Source: Candidatus Caenarcanales bacterium
Lineage (GTDB): Bacteria; Cyanobacteriota; Vampirovibrionia; 2-02-FULL-35-15
NCBI GenBank assembly: GCA_020050435.1
Contig: JAGVKQ010000007.1
Location: 186,001-250,000 of the forward strand
Length of the DNA: 64,000 bases
Direction of reading: 5' to 3'
Shown here: positions 27,403 to 36,485 of the stretch, piece by piece
Numbering within the stretch: position 1 is the stretch's first letter
How the letters are laid out: each line of letters starts with the position of its first letter
Position numbers and translations under genes: made by a program
Notes under the pieces: generated by a model
What the model saw: only the letters and a program-made list of their open reading frames with translations
Told to the model about the DNA's origin: nothing
The model's database searches: none

Positions 27403-28533
27403 CTATAAAGCTTCAGTTTTTTCTAATTGGGTAATTCTTTCTTCTATTAAACTAACCAAATCGCTAAAGCCTTCTTTATTTAGGGCAGATACAAAGACTG
27501 GTGAAAATCCTGAAAAATGATCTCTTAAATTCTCTTTATTTAAGTCTTTCACCATGTCAACTTTATTAAAAACATATATTTTAGATTTTTGAGAAATACC
27601 AAGCTCTGAGAGTATATCTTCTACTACTAATATTTTTGACTCATAAAGTGGGTCGCTTATATCTATTACATGAAGCAAAAGATCTGCCTCAATAATTTCA
27701 CTAAGTGTAGACTTAAATGCTTTTATAAGATCTGGTGGAAGATCTTGTATAAATCCTATAGTGTCAGAAAGTAGTGTAATTTTTTCAGATTTTGGAAGAT
27801 AAAGCTGTCCTACGCTACTTTCAAGGGTGGCAAAAAGTTTATCAGCTATGTAAACATCTTTTTTTGTAAGTGCTTTTAATAATGAGCTTTTACCAGCATT
27901 AGTGTAACCCACAAAAGAAACTGTTTTTAGATCTTTTTTTCTTCTTTGTTGTCTGTGATTTTCTTGAACAAGATCATAATGTTCTAATTTTTCTTTGATT
28001 TTTTGTTCTTTTTTTCTTAAGTGTCGTTTCATAATCTGAAGGTTAGTTTCACCTAAACCCCTGGTACCAATACCACCACCTTGCCTAGTGAGTTCCAAAC
28101 CCATTCCATATATCCTAGGTCCCATATGTCTTATAGCGGCAAGTTCTATTTGTAACTTTGCTTCAACGCTCTTTGCATGCTTGTCAAATATTTTTAAAAT
28201 AAGATCAATTCTATCCCAAACTTCAATCCCATCTTTTTTGCATATCTCTTCGAGATTATAAACTTGCTGTGGTTTTAAAATATTATTTAGAATTAATAGA
28301 TTTGCTTTACTCTTTTTATCAGCCAATTTATTCTGTTCAAGTATTTCGTTTAACTTTCCAGAACCAATATAGGTTTTATAATCGGGCATTCCTTTTTTTT
28401 GAATTACTTTTGTTACAGCAATTCCACCATAAGTTTTAACTAAACTTTCAAGTTCATTTAAGCGTAAGCCACTTATTTCCTTTGACATGGTAGGAGGAAT
28501 TACGTCTACTAAGATTGTATTTTTATTTGACAA
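27403..28533 (-). CDS. hflX: GTPase HflX
   Basis: The 376-residue protein has the HflX N-terminal domain (NELESLVKTYGGI, YIGSGKLNEI), the central helical region with GPRIYGMGLELTRQGGGIGTRGLGE and the GTPase domain: G1 VGYTNAGKSSLLKAL, G3 DTIGFIQDLP, G4 NKVD. HflX is a ribosome-splitting, stress-related GTPase. The start is a TTG at 28533 immediately after the stop of the OsmC-like gene, so the two genes are probably one transcript. Confidence 0.92.
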   Translation of the reverse strand: MSNKNTILVDVIPPTMSKEISGLRLNELESLVKTYGGIAVTKVIQKKGMPDYKTYIGSGKLNEILEQNKLADKKSKANLLILNNILKPQQVYNLEEICKKDGIEVWDRIDLILKIFDKHAKSVEAKLQIELAAIRHMGPRIYGMGLELTRQGGGIGTRGLGETNLQIMKRHLRKKEQKIKEKLEHYDLVQENHRQQRRKKDLKTVSFVGYTNAGKSSLLKALTKKDVYIADKLFATLESSVGQLYLPKSEKITLLSDTIGFIQDLPPDLIKAFKSTLSEIIEADLLLHVIDISDPLYESKILVVEDILSELGISQKSKIYVFNKVDMVKDLNKENLRDHFSGFSPVFVSALNKEGFSDLVSLIEERITQLEKTEAL

Positions 28534-28938
28534 TTAATAAATAAACTTTATATCTTGCTCAATATCTGAGCGAAGTGATTGATGTACTGGGCAAGTATGA
28601 GCAGCTCTTTCTAATTTTTTCTTTTGTTCATCAGTAAGTCCAGATGGCATTTTAATTTCAAGAATAATTTTTCCTATTCTTCTGGGATTCTCAGCCATAT
28701 GCTTTTCTGCTCTAAATGAAACTTCATTTAAACTAATTCCATCACGCTTAGCAATGATGCCCATTATAGTAACCATACATGCACCTAATGCTGAAACTAC
28801 TAAGTCTGTAGGAGAAAAGCTTTCACCTTTTCCATTATTATCTACTGGTGCATCAGTGTTTATGAGACACTTTGATGGGCCGTGAGTAAGTTCTACCCTT
28901 AAATCGCCTTTGTATTGACCTTTGATTTCTACTGCCAT
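28534..28938 (-). CDS. OsmC/Ohr-family protein
   Basis: I choose the ATG at 28938 (134 residues, MAVEIKGQYKGDLRVEL). The conserved SPTDLVVSALGACMVTIMG holds the first reactive cysteine, and AAHTCPVHQSLRSDIEQ holds the second. This is the YhfA/OsmC branch, linked to peroxide detoxification. It is directly followed by hflX and divergent from aguB, with about 36 bases between the starts. Confidence 0.86.
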   Translation of the reverse strand: MAVEIKGQYKGDLRVELTHGPSKCLINTDAPVDNNGKGESFSPTDLVVSALGACMVTIMGIIAKRDGISLNEVSFRAEKHMAENPRRIGKIILEIKMPSGLTDEQKKKLERAAHTCPVHQSLRSDIEQDIKFIY

Positions 28939-28974
28939 GATTTTATTATATCGCAAAAAGCTATAATTAAAATT

Positions 28975-29841
28975 GTGAGTAAGATAAAAACATCATATAT
29001 TCAAGGAAAATCTCAAGGAAGCATACAAGCAAATCTTGAATACTACTCTTTGAAAATTGAAGAAGCTTCTAAGTCAGGATCAAAGCTAATTATTCTTCCT
29101 GAACTTTTTCTTTGGGATTATTTTCCTATTACTGAAAATAAAAAACATTTCGATTTGGCTATTAGTCTTGATTCAAAAGAAGTAAAGCATTTCCAGAATC
29201 TTGCTAAGAAATTAAAAGTAAATTTAGTTCTTCCTGTTTTTGAAAAAAGTGTAGATGAAAACTTTTTTAACACAGCATTAACTTTAAATGAATCAGGAGA
29301 AATAATTTCTCATTATAGAAAAATGCATATTCCTTATGATCCAGGGTTTTATGAGAAATTTTATTTTACTCCTGGGGATAAAAGTTTTTTAGTTGCCGAT
29401 ACATCTATAGGTAAACTTGGAGTTCTTATTTGTTTTGATCAATGGTTTCCTGAAGCAGCTAGAATAATGACTTTAGGTGGTGTTCAATTAATAACCTATC
29501 CCACAGCTATTGGATGGGATGAACAAGAATGTAGGGGCTTGTCGCAACAAGCCCTACGAGAAGATGAACTAAATGCTTGGATAACTATTATGCGTGCTCA
29601 TGCAATTGCTAATGGAGTGTATGTGATTGCTGTAAATAGAGTGGGAAAAGAAGATCATTTAACGTTTTGGGGAAATTCTTTTGTGTGTGATCCACTTGGA
29701 AGAATTTTAGTTCAAAGTGGCACTGAAGAAGATATTCAAGTCTGTGAAATTGATTTCAGCAAAATTGAAACCACTAGAAAAATTTGGACATTCTTAAGAG
29801 ACAGAAGAGTTGATAGCTATGAGCCAATCCTTAAAAACTAA
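28975..29841 (+). CDS. aguB: N-carbamoylputrescine amidase
   Basis: The carbon-nitrogen hydrolase triad is visible: Glu (LIILPELFLWDYFP), Lys (SHYRKMHIPYDPGFYEKFYFTPG) and Cys about 152 (GVLICFDQWFPEAARIM). YPTAIGWDEQ and HAIANGVYVIAVNRVG are typical of this family. It releases putrescine from N-carbamoylputrescine. I use the GTG at 28975; the frame is open further upstream but runs into the divergent gene. Residues about 186-194 (RGLSQQALR) are encoded by a palindrome (29531-29557) that looks inserted in frame. aguA overlaps its 3' end. Confidence 0.87.
   Translation: MSKIKTSYIQGKSQGSIQANLEYYSLKIEEASKSGSKLIILPELFLWDYFPITENKKHFDLAISLDSKEVKHFQNLAKKLKVNLVLPVFEKSVDENFFNTALTLNESGEIISHYRKMHIPYDPGFYEKFYFTPGDKSFLVADTSIGKLGVLICFDQWFPEAARIMTLGGVQLITYPTAIGWDEQECRGLSQQALREDELNAWITIMRAHAIANGVYVIAVNRVGKEDHLTFWGNSFVCDPLGRILVQSGTEEDIQVCEIDFSKIETTRKIWTFLRDRRVDSYEPILKN
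29531..29557. repeat. Palindrome inserted in frame within aguB
   Basis: GTAGGGGCTTGT and ACAAGCCCTAC pair across a CGCA loop, with one bulged G. It encodes a peptide between the conserved YPTAIGWDEQE and the following helix. Confidence 0.75.
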
Positions 29842-30868
29842 AAAAAATCGTTATTATCCCCCAGAATGGGAAAAGCAGAAGTGTACGTGGCTTTCATGGC
29901 CTCATAATGAAAAAGAGTGGGGAAAAAAGAGACTTCCTGGAATTAGAAAATTCTATATTGATTTAATTTCAAAGATTTTACATTTTCAGGATGTGAATTT
30001 AATTCTTCCTGATGAAAAGATTTTATTTGGCATGAAGTCAATGTTTTCTCAGAAAAAAAGTAAACATAATCTAAAGGGAATTATTGTTCCAAATAATGAC
30101 ATTTGGATTAGAGATTATGGACCATTTTTTATGAAAGAGACTTGCGGACGCAAGTCTCTACAGCGCATTATTGATTTTGAATTTAACTCTTATGGTGGGA
30201 AATTTCCCCCATGGGATAAAGACAATAAAGTGCCAAAAGAAATCGCTAGTTATTATCAGCGTGAAATAGAATCTTATCCATTGGTCATGGAAGGTGGCTC
30301 GCTGGAATTTAGTGGTGATGGAGTTATTCTTACTACTGAGCAATGCCTCCTAAATAAAAAGCGCAATCCTAAATTAAAAAAAGAACAAATAGAATATTTT
30401 TTAAAATCTGCTTTTAACGTGAATGATGTTATATGGCTAAAGCGTGGTTTGGAGGGGGATCATACCGATGGTCATATCGATGACTTTGCGCGTTTTGTAG
30501 GTGAGAGAAAAGTTTTACTGTGCCAAACTGATGACTCTACTGATGCTAACTTTAGGCATTTAAGAGAAAGTAAAATGTATTTAAAAAAATGGAGGCATCC
30601 TAAGAAGAAATATAAATTAGAAGTAATTGATCTTCCTATGCCAGATAGAATGGAAATCAAAAAGAAACGATTGCCTAATTCATATGCAAATTTTATTTTT
30701 ATAAATGGTGGAGTGATTGTTCCTATTTTTAACTGTGAAACAGATAAAGAAGCGCTTAAAATATTTAAGAAAGTTTTTCCAAAAAGAAAAATAGTAGGAA
30801 TAGATGCTACTCTTTTAATTCAAGAGGGTGGTGGAATTCATTGCATGACTAAGCAAGAGCCAGCGTAA
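29819..30868 (+). CDS. aguA: Agmatine deiminase
   Basis: The 349-residue protein (ATG at 29819) has the agmatine deiminase features: YYPPEWEKQKCTWLSWPHNEKEWG, NDIWIRDYGPFF, FNSYGGKFPPWDKD, MEGGSLEFSGDGVILTTEQCLLN, EGDHTDGHIDDFARFV and the C-terminal catalytic Cys (about 342) in GGGIHCMTKQEP. It makes N-carbamoylputrescine, the substrate of the overlapping upstream aguB, so the pair forms the agmatine route to putrescine. Residues about 106-114 (ETCGRKSLQ) are encoded by a perfect palindrome inserted in frame at 30136-30159. Confidence 0.92.
   Translation: MSQSLKTKKNRYYPPEWEKQKCTWLSWPHNEKEWGKKRLPGIRKFYIDLISKILHFQDVNLILPDEKILFGMKSMFSQKKSKHNLKGIIVPNNDIWIRDYGPFFMKETCGRKSLQRIIDFEFNSYGGKFPPWDKDNKVPKEIASYYQREIESYPLVMEGGSLEFSGDGVILTTEQCLLNKKRNPKLKKEQIEYFLKSAFNVNDVIWLKRGLEGDHTDGHIDDFARFVGERKVLLCQTDDSTDANFRHLRESKMYLKKWRHPKKKYKLEVIDLPMPDRMEIKKKRLPNSYANFIFINGGVIVPIFNCETDKEALKIFKKVFPKRKIVGIDATLLIQEGGGIHCMTKQEPA
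30136..30159. repeat. Palindrome inserted in frame within aguA
   Basis: AGAGACTTGC (30136-30145) and GCAAGTCTCT (30150-30159) are exact complements around a 4-base loop. It interrupts the conserved stretch between GPFFM and RIIDFEFNSYGG. Confidence 0.8.
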
Positions 30869-30896
30869 GTTGTAAGAGGTAAGCGATAAGAGAAAA

Positions 30897-31172
30897 CTAT
30901 TCAAAACATTTATGTAGTTTATAATCCCACTTGCCTTTATTATCTATGCATCTTTTGATTTCTATATAATTCTTATCAAAACCAAATGCTACCCAGTTTA
31001 TGAGATTGTAAGTACCTAGTGATACTATGGCTACAAGAATTACTATTATAAGAAGCATTCCAAAAAAGCGTTCAGGATTAAATCCTTCGTCTTTTGGTTT
31101 TATTTTTTTAGGCTTAGATCTAGATTTAACTCTTTCTTTAATTCTTTCTCTTGTGGGGGTTGATGTAGGCAT
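30897..31172 (-). CDS. Small basic membrane protein of unknown function
   Basis: A 91-residue protein with a highly basic N-terminus (about 1-35, Arg/Lys-rich), one membrane span (FFGMLLIIVILVAIVSLGTYNLI) and a short C-terminal part with two cysteines (RCIDNKG...KCFE). The topology suggests a cytosolic basic tail and an extracytoplasmic disulfide. I recognise no family. Confidence 0.5.
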   Translation of the reverse strand: MPTSTPTRERIKERVKSRSKPKKIKPKDEGFNPERFFGMLLIIVILVAIVSLGTYNLINWVAFGFDKNYIEIKRCIDNKGKWDYKLHKCFE

Positions 31173-31291
31173 GAGAATAAGTCTATAAGCTGGCTTTCAA
31201 TAGGTCAAATATAAGTAAAAGAATATAAACTTAATGAAGAATCTATAACTTTCCTCAATAAAAATTTAGGACTGGTTCTAAATCCTAATTG

Positions 31292-32719
31292 TTAAACGGT
31301 TAAAAGACCATTGTTTTGAAGGTATTCTACTTTGTCTTTTGGGCTTCCTTCTATGTCTCTGAAATGAAGGCTAGAAGTAATAAGCGGAATGTCTAAACTA
31401 TATGGATCATTATCATCTTTAATAGGTAAACCTGGTAAATCAAGCTTATCTAAAATATACTGAGTATCATGTAAGGCTTTTAATCCAGAGTTTGTAAATT
31501 TAGGAGCAGTTGAAGCTATTACTAATCCATCACCTGTTACAACCCGTCTAGAAAACACTCTTTCTCTTCTATCTGAACCAAGTGAATTGGTCTTAGTTGC
31601 AGAACTATAAACTGCTCCGTAAACCATTTTTATAGGTCTAACCTCACTTAAGAATGGATAAAATTTATTTGCTTGATCTAAAATTCTATTAACATATGAA
31701 TATTCTACTGTTTCATGTAATCCATTTTTAATTGTATAATCAAATCCTTTTGGAAATCCGCTTAAATTATCGTGAATGTTAATTTGACTCCCCCATGCAG
31801 AAGGGTAATAAATAAAAGCTTCACCCTCTGTTATTTCAGTCGGAGACTTAGTACATGCAAACATACAACCATGTTCTTGTTGTAAGGTAAAGTTAGTCCC
31901 TTGATAAAGTCTGATCAACTCAGGATCATTAGTCGGTGGTAATTTTACTTGTAGTATTCCATTTAGGAACCATTTTCCTGGAGGGAGAGGACTCGCACCC
32001 TGTACAAGCTCTGCTAATTTTAAATTATGATATCCTGCAGCTAAAATAACAGCATCTGAAGCAACCTTTTCTCCAGTGCTTAATTCGACTTCATATTCCG
32101 CCCCTAATTTTTTTATAGCAACGGTATCTGTATTATAATCTGGAGTAATACCCAATTGATTTAGAATTGCTTTTTGTTGTGCATAGAAAGCAGCCATGTC
32201 TAGTGTAGAGCTAGGAGTTTCAACTCCTTCTATCACCTTTGTCACTCCAAAGTCTTGAGAGCGAACCTCTCTTGAAAAATTAGTTGGATCGTAAAAAATA
32301 TTTTCTATATCTGATCTTTGCCATGATGATGATCCTAAAAATCCATCATGCAAAGTAGAATAATACTCAGACATAAATTTTATATTTTCTTGAAAAATTG
32401 CTACAGGTAAATTTGATTTGGATGAATCTCTGGACACCCAAAATCTTCCTTTTTTCTCTGGGTCATGTAAAAATCCTCTGCCATATAATCCAAGCTGAGT
32501 CATAGCCCCTTCTACTACACTTTTCCCTGTCTCAAAATGGTCTTTTTTAGGATATTCTGTAGCTGTGGGATGAAAATATTTTGCAGCAGTTGTAGCACCG
32601 GTTAAAATCGTTGGATCATTTGTTACTAACCTTACTTTAACTCCTCTTGATGCAAGTATTGATGAAACACTCGTACCAAGTGCTCCGGCTCCAATGACTG
32701 TTATATTTCTAAGTGGCAT
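31292..32719 (-). CDS. FAD-dependent oxidoreductase (DAO family)
   Basis: The 475-residue protein opens with an FAD-binding Rossmann motif NITVIGAGALGTSVSSILASRGVKVRLV. The region DAVILAAGYHNLKLAELV and the C-terminal VVTGDGLVIASTAPKFTNSGLKALHDT fit the glycine/D-amino acid oxidase fold. No covalent FAD motif is obvious, and the substrate cannot be named. There is no signal peptide. It is transcribed alone, divergent from the accessory region that begins at 32873. Confidence 0.72.
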   Translation of the reverse strand: MPLRNITVIGAGALGTSVSSILASRGVKVRLVTNDPTILTGATTAAKYFHPTATEYPKKDHFETGKSVVEGAMTQLGLYGRGFLHDPEKKGRFWVSRDSSKSNLPVAIFQENIKFMSEYYSTLHDGFLGSSSWQRSDIENIFYDPTNFSREVRSQDFGVTKVIEGVETPSSTLDMAAFYAQQKAILNQLGITPDYNTDTVAIKKLGAEYEVELSTGEKVASDAVILAAGYHNLKLAELVQGASPLPPGKWFLNGILQVKLPPTNDPELIRLYQGTNFTLQQEHGCMFACTKSPTEITEGEAFIYYPSAWGSQINIHDNLSGFPKGFDYTIKNGLHETVEYSYVNRILDQANKFYPFLSEVRPIKMVYGAVYSSATKTNSLGSDRRERVFSRRVVTGDGLVIASTAPKFTNSGLKALHDTQYILDKLDLPGLPIKDDNDPYSLDIPLITSSLHFRDIEGSPKDKVEYLQNNGLLTV

Positions 32720-32872
32720 AATTTGTCTTATCTATCGTATCTTATAATAAATTTTAAAGATTTGCATTAAATTCTTTTAATCTCAAGAAGGTTAAGATTT
32801 AGGTGTTGACTTTTAAGAGTAATTTTTGGCAGGATGTACTTATAAAGCAATCTTGATTCCAACAAACAACTC

Positions 32873-33643
32873 ATGACTCATATTTTAAATGTAGGACAAT
32901 CCCAACCGAAAACACTTAATTGGATCAATTCTTTACGTGAAGAAGATCATGATTTTCCTATTTTAGGATTAATGCATAATGGTAACTCATATCTTTTTCC
33001 ACCAGGTAATGTCGGTAGTAATCTTTCTAATTCGCAAGTTAATAGAATGAGATTAGTATTAAGTCGGGACCAAGTATCTGATTATGATATCCATTTATTT
33101 GGAAGTGCTCCGATTCGAGAAGCAACCTTTTATCATCAAAGAGATGGATATAACTGTGGGCCATATTCTATAATGCATGCTTTATCAATTATTGGTCAAT
33201 CAGTAAACTTTTCTTTAACCACTGAAAACATAAGAGCTTGTGCTAATGAGTTAAGAAGTGGAAATCAGATTTTACTTAAACCTACAGAATGGTTTAGCTT
33301 TGATGATATTCGTGATGTTTTACGTAGTACCATTCAGACTAAATGTAAAACCGTAATGAGTGCTGAGCAAAAAAAATCACTGGATCGTAATGGAAATAGT
33401 TGTCTTTCATATGAAGAAGCAAAATTCTTACTTTCTAGTGGAGGAATTTCTTGTGTGATTATAAACATTGATAATAGCCATTTTTATGCTTGCGTCCCCA
33501 CCCCAAATTCAAGATATATCGTACTAAATTCATTACAGGCTGAACCAGAAGTAATTATTGCTGATAAAAATGAACTTATAAATGAATGGACTTTAAAAGA
33601 TGGTAGATATTTGAATAAAGAATTTTTAGCTGTAATAAAATAA
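32873..33643 (+). CDS. Putative papain-fold (C39-like) cysteine protease
   Basis: The 256-residue protein has a Gln-x5-Cys pattern, YHQRDGYNCGPYSIMHALSI (Cys about 102), as in the oxyanion and nucleophile region of papain-like enzymes. The later segment CVIINIDNSHFYACVPTPNSRYIVLNS supplies a candidate His and Asn/Asp. The order Cys-His-Asn/Asp fits C39-like peptidases rather than Ulp1-type. There is no signal peptide. Function is inferred from motifs only. It stands alone with its own promoter (GTTGAC near 32803, TATAAA near 32839). Confidence 0.5.
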   Translation: MTHILNVGQSQPKTLNWINSLREEDHDFPILGLMHNGNSYLFPPGNVGSNLSNSQVNRMRLVLSRDQVSDYDIHLFGSAPIREATFYHQRDGYNCGPYSIMHALSIIGQSVNFSLTTENIRACANELRSGNQILLKPTEWFSFDDIRDVLRSTIQTKCKTVMSAEQKKSLDRNGNSCLSYEEAKFLLSSGGISCVIINIDNSHFYACVPTPNSRYIVLNSLQAEPEVIIADKNELINEWTLKDGRYLNKEFLAVIK

Positions 33644-33743
33644 TGCCTTCTTTTAAAGAAGAGAATTTACTGCTAATACCACTTTAAAAGTTCTTAGTGT
33701 ATGATATTAACTAGTAAACAGGTTATGTAAAAGGAGTAAAACA

Positions 33744-34385
33744 ATGATAAAGCTATATGGAAATAGATTCTCACCACCTAGTAATAAAGTAGAGATGTGT
33801 TTAAACCAACTTGGTATAGAGTATGAGTTTGTTTTTGTAGATCTATTGAATGGTGAACAAAGAAAACCAGAATTTCTTGCACTTACTTCTTTTGGTAAAG
33901 TTCCTTTTTTAGTGGATGGGAATTTTAAGCTCTCAGAAAGTAATGCCATAATGAAATATTTATGTAGAAAAGCTAAGTCTGATTTATATCCTTCTGGTTT
34001 AGAAGAGCAGGCTGAAGTAGATAAGTGGTGTGATTTTATATCTATGCATCTTGCCATGGCATATGGAAAAGTAATCTTTAATAAGATGATAGCTTCAAAA
34101 ATGGGTTCAGAGCCTGACGAAAGATCGATGAAAGAGGGATATGAATTCCTTTCTAAGTATTTCCCTTTAATTGAAGAAAAATTAAATAAAACAAAATTTA
34201 TGGCTGGAGATGAAATGACTATTGCTGACATTTTATTAGTGGCTACGATTGATCCATCAGAAATGATTGAAGTAGATTTAAAAGCCTATCCTAAATTAAT
34301 TGCATTAAGAAATAGCTTAAAATCTCAAAGTTTTTATCAAAAAGTTCATAAAGTCTATGGTGAATCAATGATGATGGCTAAGTAA
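33744..34385 (+). CDS. Glutathione S-transferase family protein
   Basis: The 213-residue protein has a thioredoxin-fold N-terminal domain (IKLYGNRFSPPSNKVEMCLNQLGIEYEFVFVDL, TSFGKVPFLVDGNFKLSESNAIMKYL with the SNAI glutathione-binding motif) and an all-helical C-terminal domain with MAGDEMTIADILLVATI. This is the canonical GST layout. AAAAGGAG (33731) is a strong ribosome site for the ATG at 33744. The substrate is unknown. Confidence 0.9.
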   Translation: MIKLYGNRFSPPSNKVEMCLNQLGIEYEFVFVDLLNGEQRKPEFLALTSFGKVPFLVDGNFKLSESNAIMKYLCRKAKSDLYPSGLEEQAEVDKWCDFISMHLAMAYGKVIFNKMIASKMGSEPDERSMKEGYEFLSKYFPLIEEKLNKTKFMAGDEMTIADILLVATIDPSEMIEVDLKAYPKLIALRNSLKSQSFYQKVHKVYGESMMMAK

Positions 34386-34551
34386 AATTACTATCTAAAA
34401 TTATTCTCATATATGTTCTAGAAAATAAAATTTGTGAAATTTATTCAATTATTTCATAAGTAAATTGTCTCTTTAAAGTTGATTTAGTACTTTTGTCCTG
34501 GTTGGATAAGTAAAAAGCAATTTAAAAGACACTTTGTATAGTTACTTTGCT

Positions 34552-35787
34552 ATGACTACTCAACCCATTCAACCAAAAATTGTATCTGGAGCCACCGTGC
34601 CTAAGTTGCCTACAGTCAACGATGATGTAGAGGTTAAGCATGACATTGAAGGAGAGCGAAGCGATGTAACTGCTCCATTTGCTAATAGGGCACAAGCTTT
34701 TTCTGCAAGCAGGTTAACTTCAGAACCATTAGACCTAAATCAAGTAGATAGCCTAAGGCAAGAATCAGTCGATGGATGTGACTTCTTGACGAGTGCTGAA
34801 ATTAAAACGTGGTGTGAATTAGCTGGGCATGAGCAAAGATATCTTGAAGAAGCATTAAATAAATTAGAACCAGATAAACAAATTGAGATTGCAAAAGACT
34901 TTAGAGAAATTCAACAAATCTCTTCTAAAGAGATTATAGAAAGAGCTGTTGTCGCTTATGGCAAAGAAGTATGCAAAATTGCACAAAATCTTGGAGTGTC
35001 AGAGCAGGGGTTGAAAGAAGTGCTAGGTGGTTTTAGAATTTCTGAAAATGAGAGGATGATTGCACATTTTTCATTAGAAGAAAAAAGATATTGCTTTGTG
35101 TTGAATCCTAACCAAATCAAATCTGATTCTTTAAACAGTAAGCTTAAGTTCCTTTCTAATCCTACTCAAAAGCATGTACCAATTTTTTTTGGTGATTGGA
35201 AAGATAAAATTATAGATGCTGTCTCACATGAAAGTAAGCATATAGAACAAAATCTAGTTCAGTTATTACTGTCTCCCATGGATTACTTCTTAGCATATAA
35301 TCGTTCACTTAAACATGCAATAAAATCAAAAAGTTTCTTTGGGCGAGCAAAAGAAAGATTGGTTCACAATGCAATCGTATATTTAGGATATTTCAGTAAA
35401 ACGGGTGAAGGAATTAGAGCTTTAAAACCAAAACTAACTAAAGAAGAAAGAGAAAATGGTTTGAATGAAGTTGAGTATCACTTAAAAGCTGTTAGAGCAA
35501 ATGATGCAAATAGAACAGAAATATTTGGAGAATCTAAGTATTTAAATTGTCGTCATGAAGTCGATGCAAGAATGCACTCCATATTAACTAGACTTGAAGA
35601 TATAAGTGAGCAAGTTAATAGTCCATTAATGCACCCAGAAACATCTAAACAAAGATTCGATGCAGTAAAAAAAGAATTAGAAAAAGAAAGTGAAGATTTT
35701 TTGCAACCAAAACATGAAGATTTAGCTGTTAGACTTAGAAATATAGGAGATTTAATTACCTCTAGTGAAGCCAAGCTAGGATTGTAA
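34552..35787 (+). CDS. Putative HExxH metallopeptidase-like protein
   Basis: I use the ATG at 34552 (411 residues); a TTG at 34534 would add 6 residues. Residues near 225 read IIDAVSHESKHIEQNLVQLLL, an HExxH zinc site, and about 100 residues later CRHEVDARMHSI offers a Glu third ligand. The N-terminal 60 residues are polar and look disordered. There is no signal peptide. A TATAGT box (34537-34542) ends 9 bases before the ATG without a Shine-Dalgarno, so the message may be leaderless. The family is not recognised. Confidence 0.45.
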   Translation: MTTQPIQPKIVSGATVPKLPTVNDDVEVKHDIEGERSDVTAPFANRAQAFSASRLTSEPLDLNQVDSLRQESVDGCDFLTSAEIKTWCELAGHEQRYLEEALNKLEPDKQIEIAKDFREIQQISSKEIIERAVVAYGKEVCKIAQNLGVSEQGLKEVLGGFRISENERMIAHFSLEEKRYCFVLNPNQIKSDSLNSKLKFLSNPTQKHVPIFFGDWKDKIIDAVSHESKHIEQNLVQLLLSPMDYFLAYNRSLKHAIKSKSFFGRAKERLVHNAIVYLGYFSKTGEGIRALKPKLTKEERENGLNEVEYHLKAVRANDANRTEIFGESKYLNCRHEVDARMHSILTRLEDISEQVNSPLMHPETSKQRFDAVKKELEKESEDFLQPKHEDLAVRLRNIGDLITSSEAKLGL

Positions 35788-35991
35788 ATCATTGATTATA
35801 ACCACCTAATAAAATACTAAAGATTAACTGTTTGTTGATTTGATTTCTGCTTTTTATCATTGCTAACCCCTTTTTTTTCTTGCAGGCTTTACTTTGATTT
35901 GGGGCTATCCTCATATTTGTTTTTATGAGCAAATTAAAAGAAAAATGTTGGGGTATAGAGTAACAAGCCAATTAACTTTAGGAGAAAAAAT

Positions 35992-36459
35992 ATGAGCATG
36001 ATTTGTATTCTTAGAGAAGTTGATGAATTGAAATTGAAAAAATTTACTTTAGAACCCGAAGAAGTAATACACTACATTGAAAGCACAGATCCTAATGAAT
36101 TAGATTTGCACAAAGAATGGCATAGCTTGCACTATCTTTTAACAGGTACTGCTTGGGATGGAGATGAACCATATTGTTATTTAGTAAAAGGTGGAGAAGA
36201 AATAGGAGATGATTTAGGTTATGGTCCTGCTAGAGTTTTAAAACCTAATCAAGTGAAAAGCTTTTGTGATGCACTTTCAAAAGTAAGCGCGGAAGATTTA
36301 AAGAAAAGGTATAAGCCAGAGCAAATGGAAGAAGAAGAGATTTATGCTTTTAATTCTGGTGAGGGCTTAAAATCAATTTCTGATAGTTTTAATAAACTTA
36401 GAAAATATGTAAAAGAAATAAATGATAAGAATCAAGGATTAATGATTTATTTGACTTAG
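35992..36459 (+). CDS. DUF1877 (YfbM-like) protein
   Basis: The 155-residue protein matches the DUF1877 pattern: MSMICILREVDELKL at the start, DLHKEWHSLHYLLTGTAWDG in the middle, GGEEIGDDLGYGPARVLKPNQVKSF and a C-terminal helix. These small cytosolic proteins have no assigned role. TTAGGAGAAAAAAT precedes the ATG, a clear ribosome site. Confidence 0.82.
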   Translation: MSMICILREVDELKLKKFTLEPEEVIHYIESTDPNELDLHKEWHSLHYLLTGTAWDGDEPYCYLVKGGEEIGDDLGYGPARVLKPNQVKSFCDALSKVSAEDLKKRYKPEQMEEEEIYAFNSGEGLKSISDSFNKLRKYVKEINDKNQGLMIYLT

Positions 36460-36485
36460 TTTGTTAGGCTCAGTGTGAAAACTTT

